From: Comamonadaceae bacterium
GTDB taxonomy: Bacteria; Pseudomonadota; Gammaproteobacteria; Burkholderiales; Burkholderiaceae_C
Direction of reading: 5' to 3'
Length of the DNA: 64,000 nucleotides
Assembly: GCA_947455145.1 (NCBI GenBank)
Contig: CANGME010000008.1
Location: 94,777-158,776 of the forward strand
The translations under genes were made by a program, and so were the position numbers. Below the pieces are notes generated by a model, which did no database searches, had not been told where the DNA came from, and saw only the letters and a list, made by a program, of their open reading frames with translations. Of this stretch, positions 15,001-32,000 are shown in pieces (positions within the stretch are counted from its first letter, which is position 1; the number at the start of each line of letters is the position of its first letter).

Positions 15001-18000
15001 GCAGGCCTCACACGAGACCGCCATTACGGCAATGGCAAGCAGGGCAAGCACGAGTACATCGTGATTGACACCGGGGGCTTCGAGCCCGACGCCAGCACCG
15101 GTATTTACAAAGAAATGGCCAAGCAGACGCAGCAGGCTGTGGCCGAGGCTGACGTCGTCATTTTTGTGGTCGATGCACGCGGTGGTATTTCAAGCCAAGA
15201 CCATGACATTGCCAAATACCTTCGCCGCCTGGGTAAGCCCTGCGTGCTGGCCGCCAATAAGGCCGAAGGCATGCAAGAGGGGCGCGCCCAACTGGTCGAA
15301 TTTTTTGAATTGGGCTTGGGCGAGGTCTACCCCATTTCAGCATCCCACGGGCAGGGCATTCGTGACTTGGTTGATCTGGCTTTAGAGCCACTCAATTTGC
15401 CTGATCCCGAAGAAGACGATGGCAACTTGGACGCTGGCATTATCAAGTTGGCAGTGGCGGGGCGGCCCAATGTGGGCAAGTCCACCTTGATCAACACCTG
15501 GCTAGGCGAAGAACGCTTGGTCGCCTTTGATTTGCCGGGGACTACACGGGATGCGATCTCCGTCCCCTTTGAGCGCGAGGGTCAGATGTTTGAGCTGATT
15601 GACACGGCTGGCTTGCGCCGCAAAGGCCAAGTGTTTGAGGCTATAGAGAAGTTCTCAGTCGTTAAAACCTTGCAGGCGATTGAGTCGGCCAATGTGGTGT
15701 TGCTGCTGCTGGATGCAACCCAAGGCGTCACCGATCAGGACGCGCATATTGCGGGTTACATCCTGGAGTCTGGCCGCGCCGTGGTCTTGGCGGTCAACAA
15801 ATGGGACACAGTGGATGACTACCAGCGCCAACTCGTTCAACGCTCGATTGAAACGCGCCTGACTTTTTTGAAATTTGCGAGTCTGCATTTCATCTCTGCC
15901 AAAAAACGTCAAGGCTTGGGGCCGGTGTGGGCTTCCATCATCCAGGCGCACAAGGCGGCGAATTGTAAGATGTCAACGCCCATCCTCACGCGCTTGCTGT
16001 TGGAGGCGGTGCAGTTCCAGACGCCCAAACGCTCAGGTATGTTCCGCCCCAAGCTGCGCTACGCTCACCAAGGGGGCATGAATCCGCCGGTGATCGTGAT
16101 TCACGGCAACTCGTTGGATCACGTGCCCGAATCGTACAAACGATTTCTGGAAGGTCGTTTCCGTAAGGAGTTCGATTTGGTGGGCACGCCTTTGCGCATC
16201 CAGATGAAGACCTCGCGCAACCCCTACGCCGACAATGACGGGGATTAATGAAGTCGGCGCAATAAAATAATCGGAACTTTTCCTTCGGAAATTGACCCAC
16301 AATCACATTGACATCTGCACCCTGTGGTAAGGTCATACATTCTTTCAACAACGCTCTAAACACGGAGAATATCGTGAACAACAAAGGTCAGTTACTTCAA
16401 GACCCTTTCCTCAATACCCTGCGCCGTGAACACGTGCCGGTCTCCATTTACTTGGTGAACGGCATCAAATTACAAGGCCAGATTGAGTCGTTTGATCAAT
16501 ACGTCGTTTTACTTCGCAATACGGTGACCCAAATGGTTTACAAACACGCCATTTCGACCATCGTGCCGGGTCGCGCCGTTAATTTCACGTCGGATGCCAA
16601 TGAGTCTCCCGCTGCCACTTGATGGACAGTCGGGTGAGTCAGTCAGTTGCTGCGCCGACTATTTTGGTCGGTGTGGACTTGGGACTTCCCCATTTTGATG
16701 CTGAACTTGAGGAATTAGGCCTGCTGGCCCAAACAGCAGGCTTGAATCCCGTTGCGCGTATCACTTGCAAACGCAAAGCCCCTGATGCGGCCCTGTTTGT
16801 GGGCAGCGGCAAGGCTGATGAAATCAAACAACTCGCGCTGCTCCATGGTGCGCAGGAAATCTTGTTTGACCAAAGCCTGAGCCCAGCCCAACAGCGCAAT
16901 TTAGAGCGGCAGATGGACTTACCCGTCAATGACCGCACGCTGCTGATTCTGCAAATCTTTGCCCAGCGCGCGCGCAGCCACGAGGGCAAGCTCCAAGTCG
17001 AATTGGCACGCCTACAGTACCTCAGTACCCGCTTGGTGCGACGCTGGTCGCACCTGGAGCGGCAAACCGGTGGCGCGGGTGTGCGGGGCGGCCCTGGCGA
17101 GAAGCAAATTGAGCTGGATCGCCGCATGATTGGCGAGGCCATCAAGCGCACTAAAGAGCGTTTGACTAAAGTTAAAAAACAGCGTCAAACGCAACGCCGC
17201 CAGCGTGAACGGCGCGATGCCTTCAACATCTCGCTGGTGGGTTATACCAACGCGGGCAAGACAACGCTGTTCAATACCTTGGTCAAGGCCCGCGCCTATG
17301 CAGCTGATCAGTTGTTCGCCACGCTGGACACAACTACCCGCCAGCTCTACCTGGGCGACGCTGGGCGCTCCGTATCGCTATCCGACACAGTGGGTTTTAT
17401 TCGGGATTTGCCGCACGGTTTGATCGACGCATTTCAGGCCACGCTGCAAGAGGCGGTGGATGCCGATCTTTTGCTGCATGTCGTGGATGCATCCAACCCC
17501 AACTTTCCTGAGCAAATTGCTGAGGTGCAGCGCGTGCTGGTGGAAATCGGCGCGGCGGATATTCCACAAGTGCTGGTGTTTAACAAGCTGGACGCCATAG
17601 AGGCCGAACGCAGACCCCTGCAAGTGGAAGACAGCTACGAGGTGGATGGCGTTGCCAGTCCCCGCGTATTTGTGAGTGCACGGCAGGGCGAAGGTGTGAC
17701 ACAGTTGCGGCAGCGTTTGGCAAGAATCGTCAATGAGCTTCAGCAAACGGCACCCAGTGAGATAAATTTGAATGAAAATGACTTGATAGAAGACTGATTA
17801 GGCACAATCTTCAGGTTGAACACATCAGAGACGACAACGAGACGAAACAATGAAACTCAATGCAATCGCTTTACGGCTAGTAAGCTGGCCAAGCCGACTA
17901 CGGGGTATGTTCAATTTGAACGACCCGCGTTGGGGCCGATCAGACGATGCAGCCACAGGTGCCAACAAGCCTGATGCCGCCAAACCCGAAGGCGAAACAC

Positions 18001-21000
18001 CCACGCCTCAACAAGCCCCCCCACCACCGCCTCAGAAGGATGCGGGGCGTGGCAAAAGTCAAGGCTCCAACCAAGGGCCACCTGATCTTGATGAGCTGTG
18101 GCGTGATTTCAACCGCAAGCTCGGTGGACTTTTTGGCGGTGCCAATGGTGGATCGGGCAGCAACGGACGTGGGCGCATGTCCGGTGGCGGCGGTGGCAAC
18201 GGGGGCGGCTTTCAGCCCGATATGAAGCACGCTGGCATAGGTGCCGGCTTGATTGCTGCCGTCGTGTTGCTGATTTGGCTGGGTACGGGCTTCTTCATCG
18301 TGCAAGAGGGTCAGCAAGCCGTCATCACCCAGTTTGGTAAATACAAATCCAGCGTAGGTGCCGGTTTTAACTGGCGTCTACCTTACCCGATTCAGCGTCA
18401 TGAGCTGATCTTCGTGACCCAGATTCGCTCAGTCGACGTGGGGCGTGACAATGTCATCAAAGCTACGGGTCTGCGTGAATCTGCCATGCTGACCGAAGAC
18501 GAAAACATCGTCGAGATCAAGTTCGCCGTGCAGTACCGCCTCAACGATGCGCGCGCTTTTCTGTTTGAGAGCAAGAACCCCGGTGAAGCCGTGGTGCAGG
18601 CGGCTGAAACGGCGGTGCGTGAAGTGATCGGCAAGATGCGCATGGACACTGCGTTGTCTGAGGAACGAGACCAGATCGCCCCTCGCGTGCGCACTTTGAT
18701 GCAAAAAATTCTGGATCAATACAAGGTCGGTATTGAGGTCGTGGGCATCAATTTGCAACAAGGCGGTGTGCGTCCTCCTGAGCAAGTGCAAGCTGCGTTT
18801 GACGACGTTCTCAAGGCGGGTCAAGAGCGTGAGCGTGCCAAGAACGAAGCCCAGGCTTACGCTAATGACGTGATTCCGCGTGCCATTGGTTCGGCTTCTC
18901 GTTTGAACGAAGAAGCCCAAGCCTATAAGGCTCGCATCGTGGCGCAGTCGCAGGGCGATGGGCAGCGTTTCCGATCGGTGTTGACCGAGTACCAGAAGGC
19001 ACCGCAGGTCACCCGTGACCGGCTCTACCTTGAAACCATGCAGCAGATTTATGGCAACGTGACCAAGGTGTTGGTGGAGTCCAAGCAGGGCTCTAACCTG
19101 CTGTACTTGCCGCTGGACAAAATCATGCAAATGAGCTCCGCAGGCGAGGGCGTTAGCCCACCTGCTGTTGCCATTCCGGCCGTGCCCTTTGCGCCGACGA
19201 CCCCCACCACCTCTTCCAACGATCCGAGAGCCCGTGAAAACGCCCGCTCACGTGACCGCGATGTTCGCTAGGAGCCCGATATGAACCGGCTTGGATTTGT
19301 CTTTTCTTCATTGCTGCTGTTGCTGGCCTTGGCCAGCTCCACGCTCTTCGTTGTGGATCAGCGGCAGTTTGGTGTGGTGTACGCCTTGGGTCAGATCAAG
19401 GAAGTCATCACTGAGCCGGGTCTCAACATCAAGTTGCCCCCGCCGTTTCAGAACGTCACTTACATTGACAAGCGTTTGTTGACCTTGGACAGCACCGACA
19501 CCGAGCCCATGCTCACGCTGGAAAAGCAACGTGTCGTGATCGACTGGTACGTCCGCTGGCGTATCAGTGAACCCACCGAGTACATCCGCAATGTTGGCTT
19601 GAACGAAGCGGCAGGCGCGAGCCAGCTCAACCGCGTGGTGCGTAATGCTTTTCAAGAAGAAGTCAACAAACACACTGTGAAAGAGTTGTTGTCGCTCAAG
19701 CGCGAGACGCTGATGGCGGACGTCAAGAAAGAAGTCTTGGATAAAGTGCGCGGTGCCAAGCCCTGGGGCGTGGATGTGGTGGACGTGCGTATCACACGAG
19801 TCGACTATGTGGATGCCATCACCGAATCGGTCTATCGACGCATGGAAGCCGAGCGCAAGCGCGTGGCCAATGAATTGCGCTCCACCGGTGCGGCCGAGGG
19901 TGAAAAAATCCGTGCCGATGCTGATCGCCAGCGCGAGGTGACGATTGCGAATGCCTACCGCGATGCCCAAAAGATCAAGGGTGAGGGCGATGCTGAAGCC
20001 GCGCGCATTTATGCCGAAGCCTTTGGCCGTGACCCCCAGTTTGCTCAGTTTTACCGCAGCCTGGAGGCCTACAAAGCCAGCTTCAACAAGAAGAGCGACG
20101 TGATGGTGATTGACCCCTCCAGCTCTGAGTTTTTCAAGGCGTTCCGAGGTCAGTCTGGGTCCGCAGGTGGTCCAGCGAAAAAATAATGTTTGAGTTGCAG
20201 TGATTAACCGTGAATAGCGACACCCTTTGGCTGGCCATGGCCCTCGTTCTGGTGTTCGAGGGGCTTTTTCCCTTTATTTCGCCCGCAGGTTGGCGTCGCA
20301 TGTTCTCTCAAATTTTACAGATGACAGACGGCCAACTGCGGTTTTTCGGCCTGTGCAGCATCCTTGGCGGTGCAGCGTGGGTGCTGTGGCTTCAGCCTTG
20401 AAATTTTCCGGTCAGCAAGCCCGGTAAAATCCTTGTTTTAACAGCGTCCAAAAATCACATGTCTGCTTGGGTCCTACCGGATCACATTGCCGATGTCTTG
20501 CCTTCCGAGGCCCGTCACATCGAAGAACTTCGTCGCAACCTGCTCGACATGGCCCGCTGCTATGGCTATGAGCTGGTCATGCCCCCGTTGCTGGAACATT
20601 TGGAGTCTTTGCTCACGGGCACTGGGAAAACACTCGATCTGCAAACCTTCAAGCTGGTTGATCAACTCTCGGGCCGCATGATGGGCCTGCGTGCCGACAC
20701 CACGCCGCAAGTTGCCCGCATTGATGCTCATTTGCTCAACCGCCAAGGAGTGGCTCGCCTGTGTTACTGCGGCCCGGTGCTGCACACGCGCCCCGCAGGC
20801 CCGCATGCCACCCGTGAGCCCTTGCAGTTTGGCGCGGAGATGTACGGCCACGCCGGCCCCGAGGCCGACTTGGAAGTGCTGCAACTCGCCCTGGATTGCC
20901 TCAAGTCCACCCATGTTCCCTCATTCAATGTGGACTTGGCCGACGCCCGCATCGTGAGCGCTTTGCTGGCCGATGTGTCCTTGGCCCCCAATGCCCTGAT

Positions 21001-21209
21001 GTCCGTGCACGAGGCACTGGCCGCCAAAGACGCCAGTGAGCTGGCCCGCTTGACCCGTGATTTTTCGTCCGACACGCGAGAGGCTTTGCTGGCGCTGGTG
21101 CAACTTTACGGCGATAAAACCGTGCTGCTTGAAGCTGAAAAAGTCCTGCCACCCTTGCCCGCTGTTCGTGAGGCGCTATCGAATTTGAAGTGGCTGGCCG
21201 GACATCTGA

Positions 21210-23000
<1,791 letters not shown>

Positions 23001-26000
23001 TAGAAAAGATAGGACCTATCCATGTTGACGGAAGATGGCAAGCACTTGTATGTGAGCTACGACGAGTACCACAATCGGATCGAAAAGCTCGCCATCAAAG
23101 TTCACCAGTCCGGATGGGTGTTTGACACCATTTTGTGTTTGGCCCGTGGTGGGTTGCGGCCTGGCGACATTCTCTCGCGGGTGTTCAAGAAGCCATTGGC
23201 CATCATCTCCACCAGCTCGTACAAGGCTGATATGGGCAGAACCCAGGGTAACTTGGACATCGCCAAATTCATCACAACACCAATGGGTGAGATTGCCGGA
23301 CGTGTGCTCTTAGTGGACGATCTGGCTGATTCGGGCTACACGCTGGACTCCGTCATGGTGCTCTTGCGCACTGGCTATCCGGCCATTACCGAGCTGCGTA
23401 GTGCAGTGATCTGGACCAAGGCGAAGTCAAGCTTCGTTGCCGACTACTCAGTCGAGTCTTTGCCGACCAACCCTTGGATCCATCAGCCCTTCGAGAACTA
23501 CGACCAGCTCACCCCAGAGCAATTACTGGCGAAGTGGAAAATCTAAACGGGGAGGGCGTGATGCGAGACCTCAGCACTGAACTTATCCATCACCCCTACA
23601 CGCCGCCCAAGGGCTTTGCAGCCCCCCAGCCGGGCGTGTTCAAGGCATCGACCGTCATCTTCCCAAGCGTGGCCGCCATGCGCCAGCGGGAATGGAAAGA
23701 CAAAACCGGTTACACATACGGTCTGCACGGTACGCCCACGACCTATGTACTGGAAGAACGCCTCTGCACGCTGGAAGGCGGTCGCCAATGTCTGCTTCTG
23801 CCTAGCGGACTTGCAGCGATTGCCAATGTCGCGCTGGCCCTGCTCAAAACCGGCGACGAGGTCCTGATCCCCGACAACGCCTACGGCCCCAGCAAGACCC
23901 TGGCAGAAGGTGAACTCAAGGCCTGGGGCATCAGCCACCAGTTCTACGACCCGATGAGTCCGCCCGACCTAGCCCGCAAGATCGGCCCCAAGACCCGACT
24001 GGTCTGGATTGAAGCCGCAGGATCGGTGACGCTGGAGTTTCCTGATGTGCCAGAGCTGGTGCGCATTTGCCGACATCATGGGGTCATCACCGCGCTGGAC
24101 AACACCTGGGGCGCGGGTTTGGCTTTCAAGCCTTTTGACCTTGATACTTCGGGTGACTCAACAATCGGTGTGGACATCTCCGTGCACGCTCTCACCAAAT
24201 ACCCCAGCGGCGGCGGTGATGTGCTTATGGGCAGCGTCATCACACGGGACGAAGCACTTCACATTCGCCTCAAGCTGACGCATATGCGGTTGGGCTTTGG
24301 TATTGGTGCCAATGACGTGGAAACTTTGCTGCGCGCTTTGTCCAGTATGCCCCTTCGCTATGAATCGCATGACCGGAGCGCGCGCGCGCTGGCGCTGTGG
24401 TGTCAAAACCAGGCTGGAATTGTGCAAGTGCTGCACCCTGCGCTGCCAGGATCACCCGGCCATGACCATTGGCAGTCGCTGTGCAAAAATGCAGCAGGAG
24501 GGGCAGCGGGACTGTTCAGCCTCATCTTCGACCCGAAGTTCACGGTTGCTCAGGTTGACGCTTTTTGTGATGCTCTGCGGCTGTTCAAGCTTGGCTACAG
24601 TTGGGGTGGCCCCATGAGTTTGGTTGTGCCTTACGATTTGAGCACTATGCGAACCGTTTGGCCCACCCATTTGAAGCGCGGTCATCTCGTGCGGTTTTCG
24701 GTTGGGCTTGAGACAGTGGCCGATTTGCAGGCCGACTTGGAGCTGGCTCTGGCAATCCTGCAACCCTAACGGAGAATCCACAAGCGAGATCGATAACGGA
24801 CCGGGATTTTAGACTTCAAGATGACTGACCCATTACCCACCCCCTATGTGCCGCCGCCAGATCAGGCCCCTAGCCTCGACATCGTGGTGCTAGGTTTTTC
24901 TGATCCTTTTCGGTGGTTGGCGCGGGGCTGGCGAGACTTGCTAGGCGCTTGGGGTATTGCGATTTTTTATGGGTTTTTCTTTTGGGCCTTGGCCATGCTC
25001 CTGGGCGCCGTATTTCGCAATGCGCCTGAGTACACCCTGTCGTTTGCGTCGGGCTGCTTGCTGATCGGCCCCTTCATGGCCATGGGCCTCTATGAGGTCA
25101 GCCGACGCCGCGAACAGGGCTTGTCACCCGACCTGGTTGCCTCGCTGACCTGCTGGGACTCGCATCTAGGCAGCATGAGCATGCTCTTTTTGGTTCTTAT
25201 CGTGCTGGAGTTGCTCTGGGGCCGGGCCTCGTTGGTGGTGTTTGCGGTGTTTTTCAACACCGGTATGCCCTCCACGGCTGGTGTTTTACAGGTCATTTTC
25301 AATCCGCAGAACTGGGAGTTTGTCGCGGTCTATCTGGTGGTGGGTGGCGCCTTTGCCGCGCTGGTGTTCGCCACTTCGGTAGTGTCGATTCCCATGATTT
25401 TGGACCGTGACACTGACGCCATCACGGCTTCCATCACCAGTATTAGGGTGTTTTTCGAGAACCTGCCCGTCATGCTGCTATGGGGTGGGCTAATTGCCGT
25501 GCTTGTGGGCGTCGCAATGCTCCCTTGGGGCTTGGGGCTCTTGCTCGTCGGACCTTGGCTTGGGCACGCCAGCTGGCATGCATACAAGGGGTCCGTGAAG
25601 TGGCCAAGTGATGAATCAAGGGATTAAAGTTGGCACGGAAGAAGATCCAACCATCTCGTCGGCCAATGTCTGCATTGCCCGGGCGGACCTGTCTTTCGGC
25701 CTAAGCTCTTTGGCCAGCGAAAATTGGGTGAAGTTGCGTGCCATCGACGCGATATACACCGGGTCATAGTGCAGCGTCAGCAACGCCTGTACCACGGGCT
25801 CAATCCGTCCGGCCCGCACATGTGCCTGCCAATCATCAACAACGGCTTTGCCTCGCATGGGCGTGAGTGCGTCCAGCCGTTCACAAAAAGACTCTCGGTC
25901 GCGCACAAAGAACTCGTAGTCTTCCATCAGTAACGCTACTCGCTCGGCATCTGGCAGCACGAGGTTCAGGCAGGGACTGGCGCGCATGGCGTCAATCAGC

Positions 26001-29000
26001 GCGGTAGGCACGGCCACATTACCGACCTTTTTGCTTTCGCTCTCCACAAACACAGGGCGAGTCGGGTCAAGCTGGCGCAGAGCGTGCCAGATGCGTGTGT
26101 CAAAGTGCTTTTGCGTGGGCTGCGCAAGGCCCGGAATGGCCCCTAGAACCGAGCTGCGGTGGTTGGCCAGGGCTTCGAGGTCAAGTACCTGTGCGCCAGC
26201 GGCGTGCAAGGCTTGCAACAGCCGGGTTTTGCCTGAGCCGGTGGTGCCGCAGATCACGCGCCAGTCAAATAGTGGGGCTAGGCGAGGAATGTCCTCAACC
26301 ACCGCCGCGCGAAAGGCCTTGTAGCCGCCTTCCACCAGCGTGACGCGAAAACCGATTTGATCCAGCACCAGGGCCAACGAGCCACTGCGCTTGCCACCGC
26401 GCCAGCAGTAGAGCAGGGGCTTCCAGTCTTTGGGCTTGTCGATGACGTCACGCTCGATGTGGATCGAGATGTTGTGCGCCGCCATAGCAGCACCGCGTTT
26501 TTTGGCCTCAAAGGCGTTGATCTGCTTATAGGTCGTGCCTACGGCCTTACGCTCTTCGTCGTTGAGCGTGGGCCAGTTCACGGCCCTAGGCAGGTGGTCT
26601 TCGGCGTATTCGCCTTCGCTGCGGGCGTCAATAATGAGGTCAAAGCTGTCAAGTTGACGCAGTGCGTCGGCAGCGGGTAGCAGGGTCAGGCTCATGGCAA
26701 AAGTTTTTTAAGTTCGGGCCAGACGTTGTCCAGCATGATGGCTTGTGCGGGCTCGGCAGGGTGAATGCGGTCAGCCTGAAACAGCGCTTGCGCATCGGGC
26801 ACATCGGCCACGCCTTTGAGCAGAAAGGGTACCAGCGCCGTTTTGTGGGTTTTGGCGGTCGCGGCGTAGAGGGCCGCAAAGCGGTTGGCGTAGTCCTGAC
26901 CGTAATTCGGCGGCACTTGCATGCCCACCAGCAGCACCTTGGCACCGCTTTTCTTTGCGGCCTCGGTCATCTGGCTCAAATTGCTTTTCGTGCCTTGCAG
27001 TGACATCCCCCGCAGCGCATCGTTGCCACCCAGCTCGATGATGACGTGTGTGGGGCGGTGCTTGTCCAGCAAGGCGGGCAGGCGCGAGGCCCCGCCCGAG
27101 GTGGTGTCGCCGCTGATGCTGGCGTTAATGAGCGTGACGTTTGGTTTTTGAGCTGCCAAGCGTGCTTGTAGCAGGGCCACCCAGCCCGTGCCAAGGGGTA
27201 GGCCATACTCGGCGCTAAGCGAGTCGCCCAGTACCAGCAAAGTAGGCGCGATGCGCGGCTTCAAGGGTGAAGTTGTTGCCCCGCCAACCTGTGCCAAGGG
27301 CAGCAGCAAGCCGCTCGCGATAATGTGTCTTCGATTCAAAGAAAGTCCCATGTCTGATTCAATGATTACTGTGGCGCATGTGTTTAAGTCGGTAACTGAC
27401 TCCACCGGCACACTCGACATTTTGCGCGATATCGATTTCACCCTCAAAGTGCGGGAGACTGTGGCCATCATCGGCGCGTCGGGTTCGGGCAAAAGCACGC
27501 TTCTGTCCATCATCGCCGGGCTGGACACGCCCACGCGCGGCACGGTAACGCTGGCGGGGCAAGACCTGTTTGCCATCGACGAAGACGCCCGTGCCGCACT
27601 GCGCGCACAAAAAGTCGGTTTTGTTTTTCAAAGTTTTCAGTTGCTGGGCAATTTGACAGCGCTTGAGAACGTCATGCTCCCGCTGGAACTGGCGGGTCGC
27701 AAAGATGCGCGGCGCACCGCCACCGAGATGCTGGCCCGCGTGGGCCTGTCTGAGCGGCTGGGACACTACCCCAAGGTGCTCAGTGGGGGGGAGCAGCAGC
27801 GTGTGGCCTTAGCGCGTGCTTTTGTGGTGCAGCCCGCCGTGTTGCTGGCCGATGAGCCCACGGGTAGCCTGGACTTTGCCACTGGTGAAAAGGTGATGGA
27901 ACTCATGTTCGATCTGAACCGGGAGTGGGGCACAACGCTGGTGCTGGTCACCCATGACCCAGCCATTGCCGCCCGATGCGAGCGCCGCATCACGATTGAA
28001 GCTGGCCAAGCCCGATAATCACCCCATGTCATCTCCCAAAATCCTGTTCGGCTTTCACGCCGTGGGCGTGCGTATGAAAACCGCGCCCAAATCCGTCATC
28101 GAAGTTTATTTTGAACCCACTCGGCGCGACGCGCGCATGCGCCAGTTTCTGGAGCGCGCCCAAGAGGCTGGCGTGCGTCTCATTGAAGCCGATGGCCCGC
28201 GCTTGGCCAAATTGTGCGGCGGTCATGGCCACCAGGGCGTAGCGGCGCGGGTAGAGCACATCCCCCAAGTCCATTCGCTTGATGACCTATTGGATTCGTT
28301 GAGCGAGCCGCCTTTGATCTTGGTGCTGGACGGCGTGACCGACCCGCACAACCTGGGGGCTTGCCTGCGCGTGGCCGACGGTGCGGGCGCGCACGCGGTG
28401 ATTGCACCCAAAGACCATGCGGTAGGCGTCAATGCCACCGTGGCCAAGGTGGCCAGTGGCGCGGCCGAGACCGTGCCTTACTTCATGGTGACCAACTTGG
28501 CCCGCACCCTGGGTGAGCTCAAAGAGCGCAGCATCTGGTGCATTGGCACGAGTGATGACGCGCCTAAAACGATTTACCAGGTCGATCTCAAATGCCCGGT
28601 GGCTTTGGTGCTGGGGGCCGAAGGCGACGGCATGCGCCAGCTCACGCGCAAGACTTGTGATGAGTTGGTGGGTATCCCGATGAAAGGTGCGGTTGAGAGC
28701 TTGAATGTTTCGGTGGCCAGCGGCGTGTGTTTGTACGAGGCCTTGCGCCAGCGCAATTAAAGTCCCCAGGGCAATTGAAAAAAGCGCCATATCAGGCGCT
28801 TTTCATGTGTATCAGGTGATGTGAAAATCCGAGTTCAGCGACTCGCGGTTTACAAACCTAGCCACAAAATCAGCTTTTTCTCTTGCTCTTCAGACGTGGC
28901 GACAAAGCCTTTGTAGCCGGAAGGTGCAAGGTATTTTTTACTCACGTCATTTTGACCCATGGCCAATAGTGTTTCCCGCAGGGTGTTGACGGTTGCTGGG

Positions 29001-32000
29001 TCTAGCTTGGTAGAGGCAATCCATTGTTTGATCGGCATGCCACGGGATTGAGCGCAGGTCTTGCCTCCCTTGTCTTTCCACGCTTTAATCACGGCGCCAG
29101 ACGCAGTGGCACCGTAGGCTGCAAAATTGTTTTCCACATAAAAAGGCACCGCATCTTGGTAGCGTGTGGTTTGCAGCTTGATGGCGTCAAGCTTAATGCT
29201 GTTTTCTTTGAGCGTTGCGCGCGTCATGACAGCGGTGATGGAGTCCGGGTCTGGCGTCACAAAAGCTTTGCCATTGACAGTTGCCCATTCTTGAATTGGT
29301 GTGGGCTCTTTACATAAGAGCGAAACTTTGTATTCCGTAAAGCCGCCAGTCCATGCTATGGCCTTATAGCTTCCAGTTTTGATGGCTTCGAACGCGATAT
29401 GAGATGGGTGAATAAAGGCCAGATCAATCTCATTCTTCTTTAAGGCATCGCGCAATCCGTTGTAGCTGCTGATAACTTTCATCTTGATGGGTTGCTTGCT
29501 GGCTATGCTTAGGGCTTTGGCAATTCCTTCAAATTTGCCTTCGATTTCAGCGTCTGTAGCCTTGTAAGTCACACCCTCTGTGACTCCAAGCACCAGTGCT
29601 TGGGCTGAACCAACAGATGTGAAGACCAAACTGGCAAGGAGAATTTTTTTCAGTGAGTTCATGGATAAATTCCAATGATGAGCAGATTGAATAAGGAATA
29701 GAGCCAGTCTGGCAACAAAAGTTTCTACCGACAGTGTACCCATCTATTGGATAACGTTTATGTTGTTAATTGCATCACAGACAGCAAACGATCTAGTCCA
29801 CCTGTAGAAATAGCCACCATGGCCTGGTCGCGTACCACTGGTTTGGCGTGATATGCCACTGACAAACCACCGACTTCAGAGCAAGCCTTCATCATTGGCA
29901 AATCGTTGGCTCCATCGCCCATAGCTATGGCTTGTTTTGGGCTGATTCCCAATTGCTCACAAGTGTGCAGCAGCATGCGGCGCTTCTCGGCACCATCACA
30001 AATATCGCCCCAAGCTTGATCCACCAGGCGTCCCGTGAGTTTGTCCTCCACCATCTCCAGCACATTGGCTCGGGTGAAGTCGATATCGAGCCTGTCGCGA
30101 ACACGGTCGCTAAAAAAAGTAAACCCGCCTGAAACCAGCAGCACTTTCAACCCCGCAGACTTGCAGGCCGCCACCAGCGCGGCTGCACCGGGATTGAGTT
30201 GCAGTCGCTCGCGGTACACCATCTCCATATCGGCTAGCGTCACACCCTTGAGCAACGCTACGCGTTGGCGAAGGCTCTCTTTGAAGTCCGTAATTTCGCC
30301 ACGCATGGTGGCCTCAGTAATTGCGGCCACTTCAGGCTTGCGCCCCGCCGCGTCCGCGATCTCGTCCACACACTCGATGTTAATGAGCGTGGAATCCATG
30401 TCAAAGGCTATTAGTTTGAAATCGCTCAGTCGCATGGGAGGTGTGAAGCCCTGAATTACCAAGCCTGGGGAAATCTCGTAGGAACGCATATGGGTTTTTT
30501 CGTCGCATTCTAGGTTCAAGTGCATTGGCTTGGCGATGAGGCCCTAGTTGGTTTACAAAAATTCATGTTGCGATTTGAATTCTTGGCATTTTCTGGGTCG
30601 GCAGATGTCGAGGGATGTGTACTGGATTGCACCTAACTGTGTGATTCCATCTTCTGTGTAGCGTTTCACTCAGCGAAATGGAAACTACAGGTATTTGACC
30701 AGAACGTCACACATCAGCAGGGCTTGTGCTGCCTCTGATAGGCCAGACGACGCTGGCACTGGGGATGCTGAATGTTGGCCGTAACAGCGTGTGATGATGG
30801 CGTTTCATTTAATGGGGCTAATCACTCTGCAATCCCGCCCACCACTTGGCTAAACCCACCGTCCACATAGGTGATTTCAGCGCTCACACCTGCGGCCAGG
30901 TCGCTGAGCAGGAATGCGGCGACATTGCCTACGTCTTCAATGGTGACGTTGCGGCGGATGGGCGAAGTCTCTGCCACCACGCTCAAGATCTTGCCAAAGC
31001 CCTTGATGCCGCTTGCGGCCAGGGTTTTGATGGGGCCTGCGCTGATGCCGTTCACACGCATGCCTTTGGGGCCGAGCGATTCGGCCAGGTATCGCACTGA
31101 GGCTTCCAGGCTGGCCTTGGCCAGGCCCATGGTGTTGTAGTTGGGCACGGTGCGTATGGCGCCCAGGTAGGTGAGCGTGAGCAGGGCCGACTTGGGGTTG
31201 AGGTAGGGCAGGGCGGCCTTGGCCATCCCGGGGAAGCTGTAGGCGCTGATGTCGTGGGCAATTTTGAAGCCTTCGCGGCTCAAACCATCGAGGAAGTCCC
31301 CGGCGATGGACTCGCGCGTGGCGTAGCCAATGGCGTGCACAAAGCCGTCAAAGGTGGGCCAGGTTTTGGATAAATCGGTGAAGAGCTGAGTGATTTGCTC
31401 GTCGCTGCCCACGTCGCAGTCAAAAATCAGTTTTGAGTCAAAGTCAGCCGCAAACTCGGTGATGCGGTCTTTAAAACGCTCACCCACATAGCTGAAGGCC
31501 AGCTCCGCACCCTGCGCGTGGCAGGCCTTGGCGATGCCGTAGGCGATGGAGCGGTTGGACAAAACACCGGTAATCAATAATTTTTTGCCTGTCAGGAAGC
31601 CCATAAGTCTCTCAGGTGGTAAATGTGTGGAGAATTGTCGCATGAGGAAATTTGGTTTTTTAATGCCCCTGCTTTTATCGCTGTGTATGGCGATGATTGC
31701 GCCGTCTGCGGGGGCTGCACACGCGTATGGCCAGTTTGGTGACGTGAAGTACCCGGCCAATTTCTCGCACTTTGATTACGTCAACCCCAGCGCGCCCAAG
31801 GGTGGTGAGATGACGCTGGTGCCGCCCAGCCGGCTGTCCAACTTCGACAAGTACAACCCCTTCACGCTCAAGGGCAGTGCACCGCCCAGCCTCAACGGCC
31901 TGGTGTTTGAGTCGCTGTTAACGGGCACGATGGATGAGCCCACCACCGCCTATGGTCTGCTGGCGCAGGACGTGACGCTGGCGCCAGACCGGCTATCGGC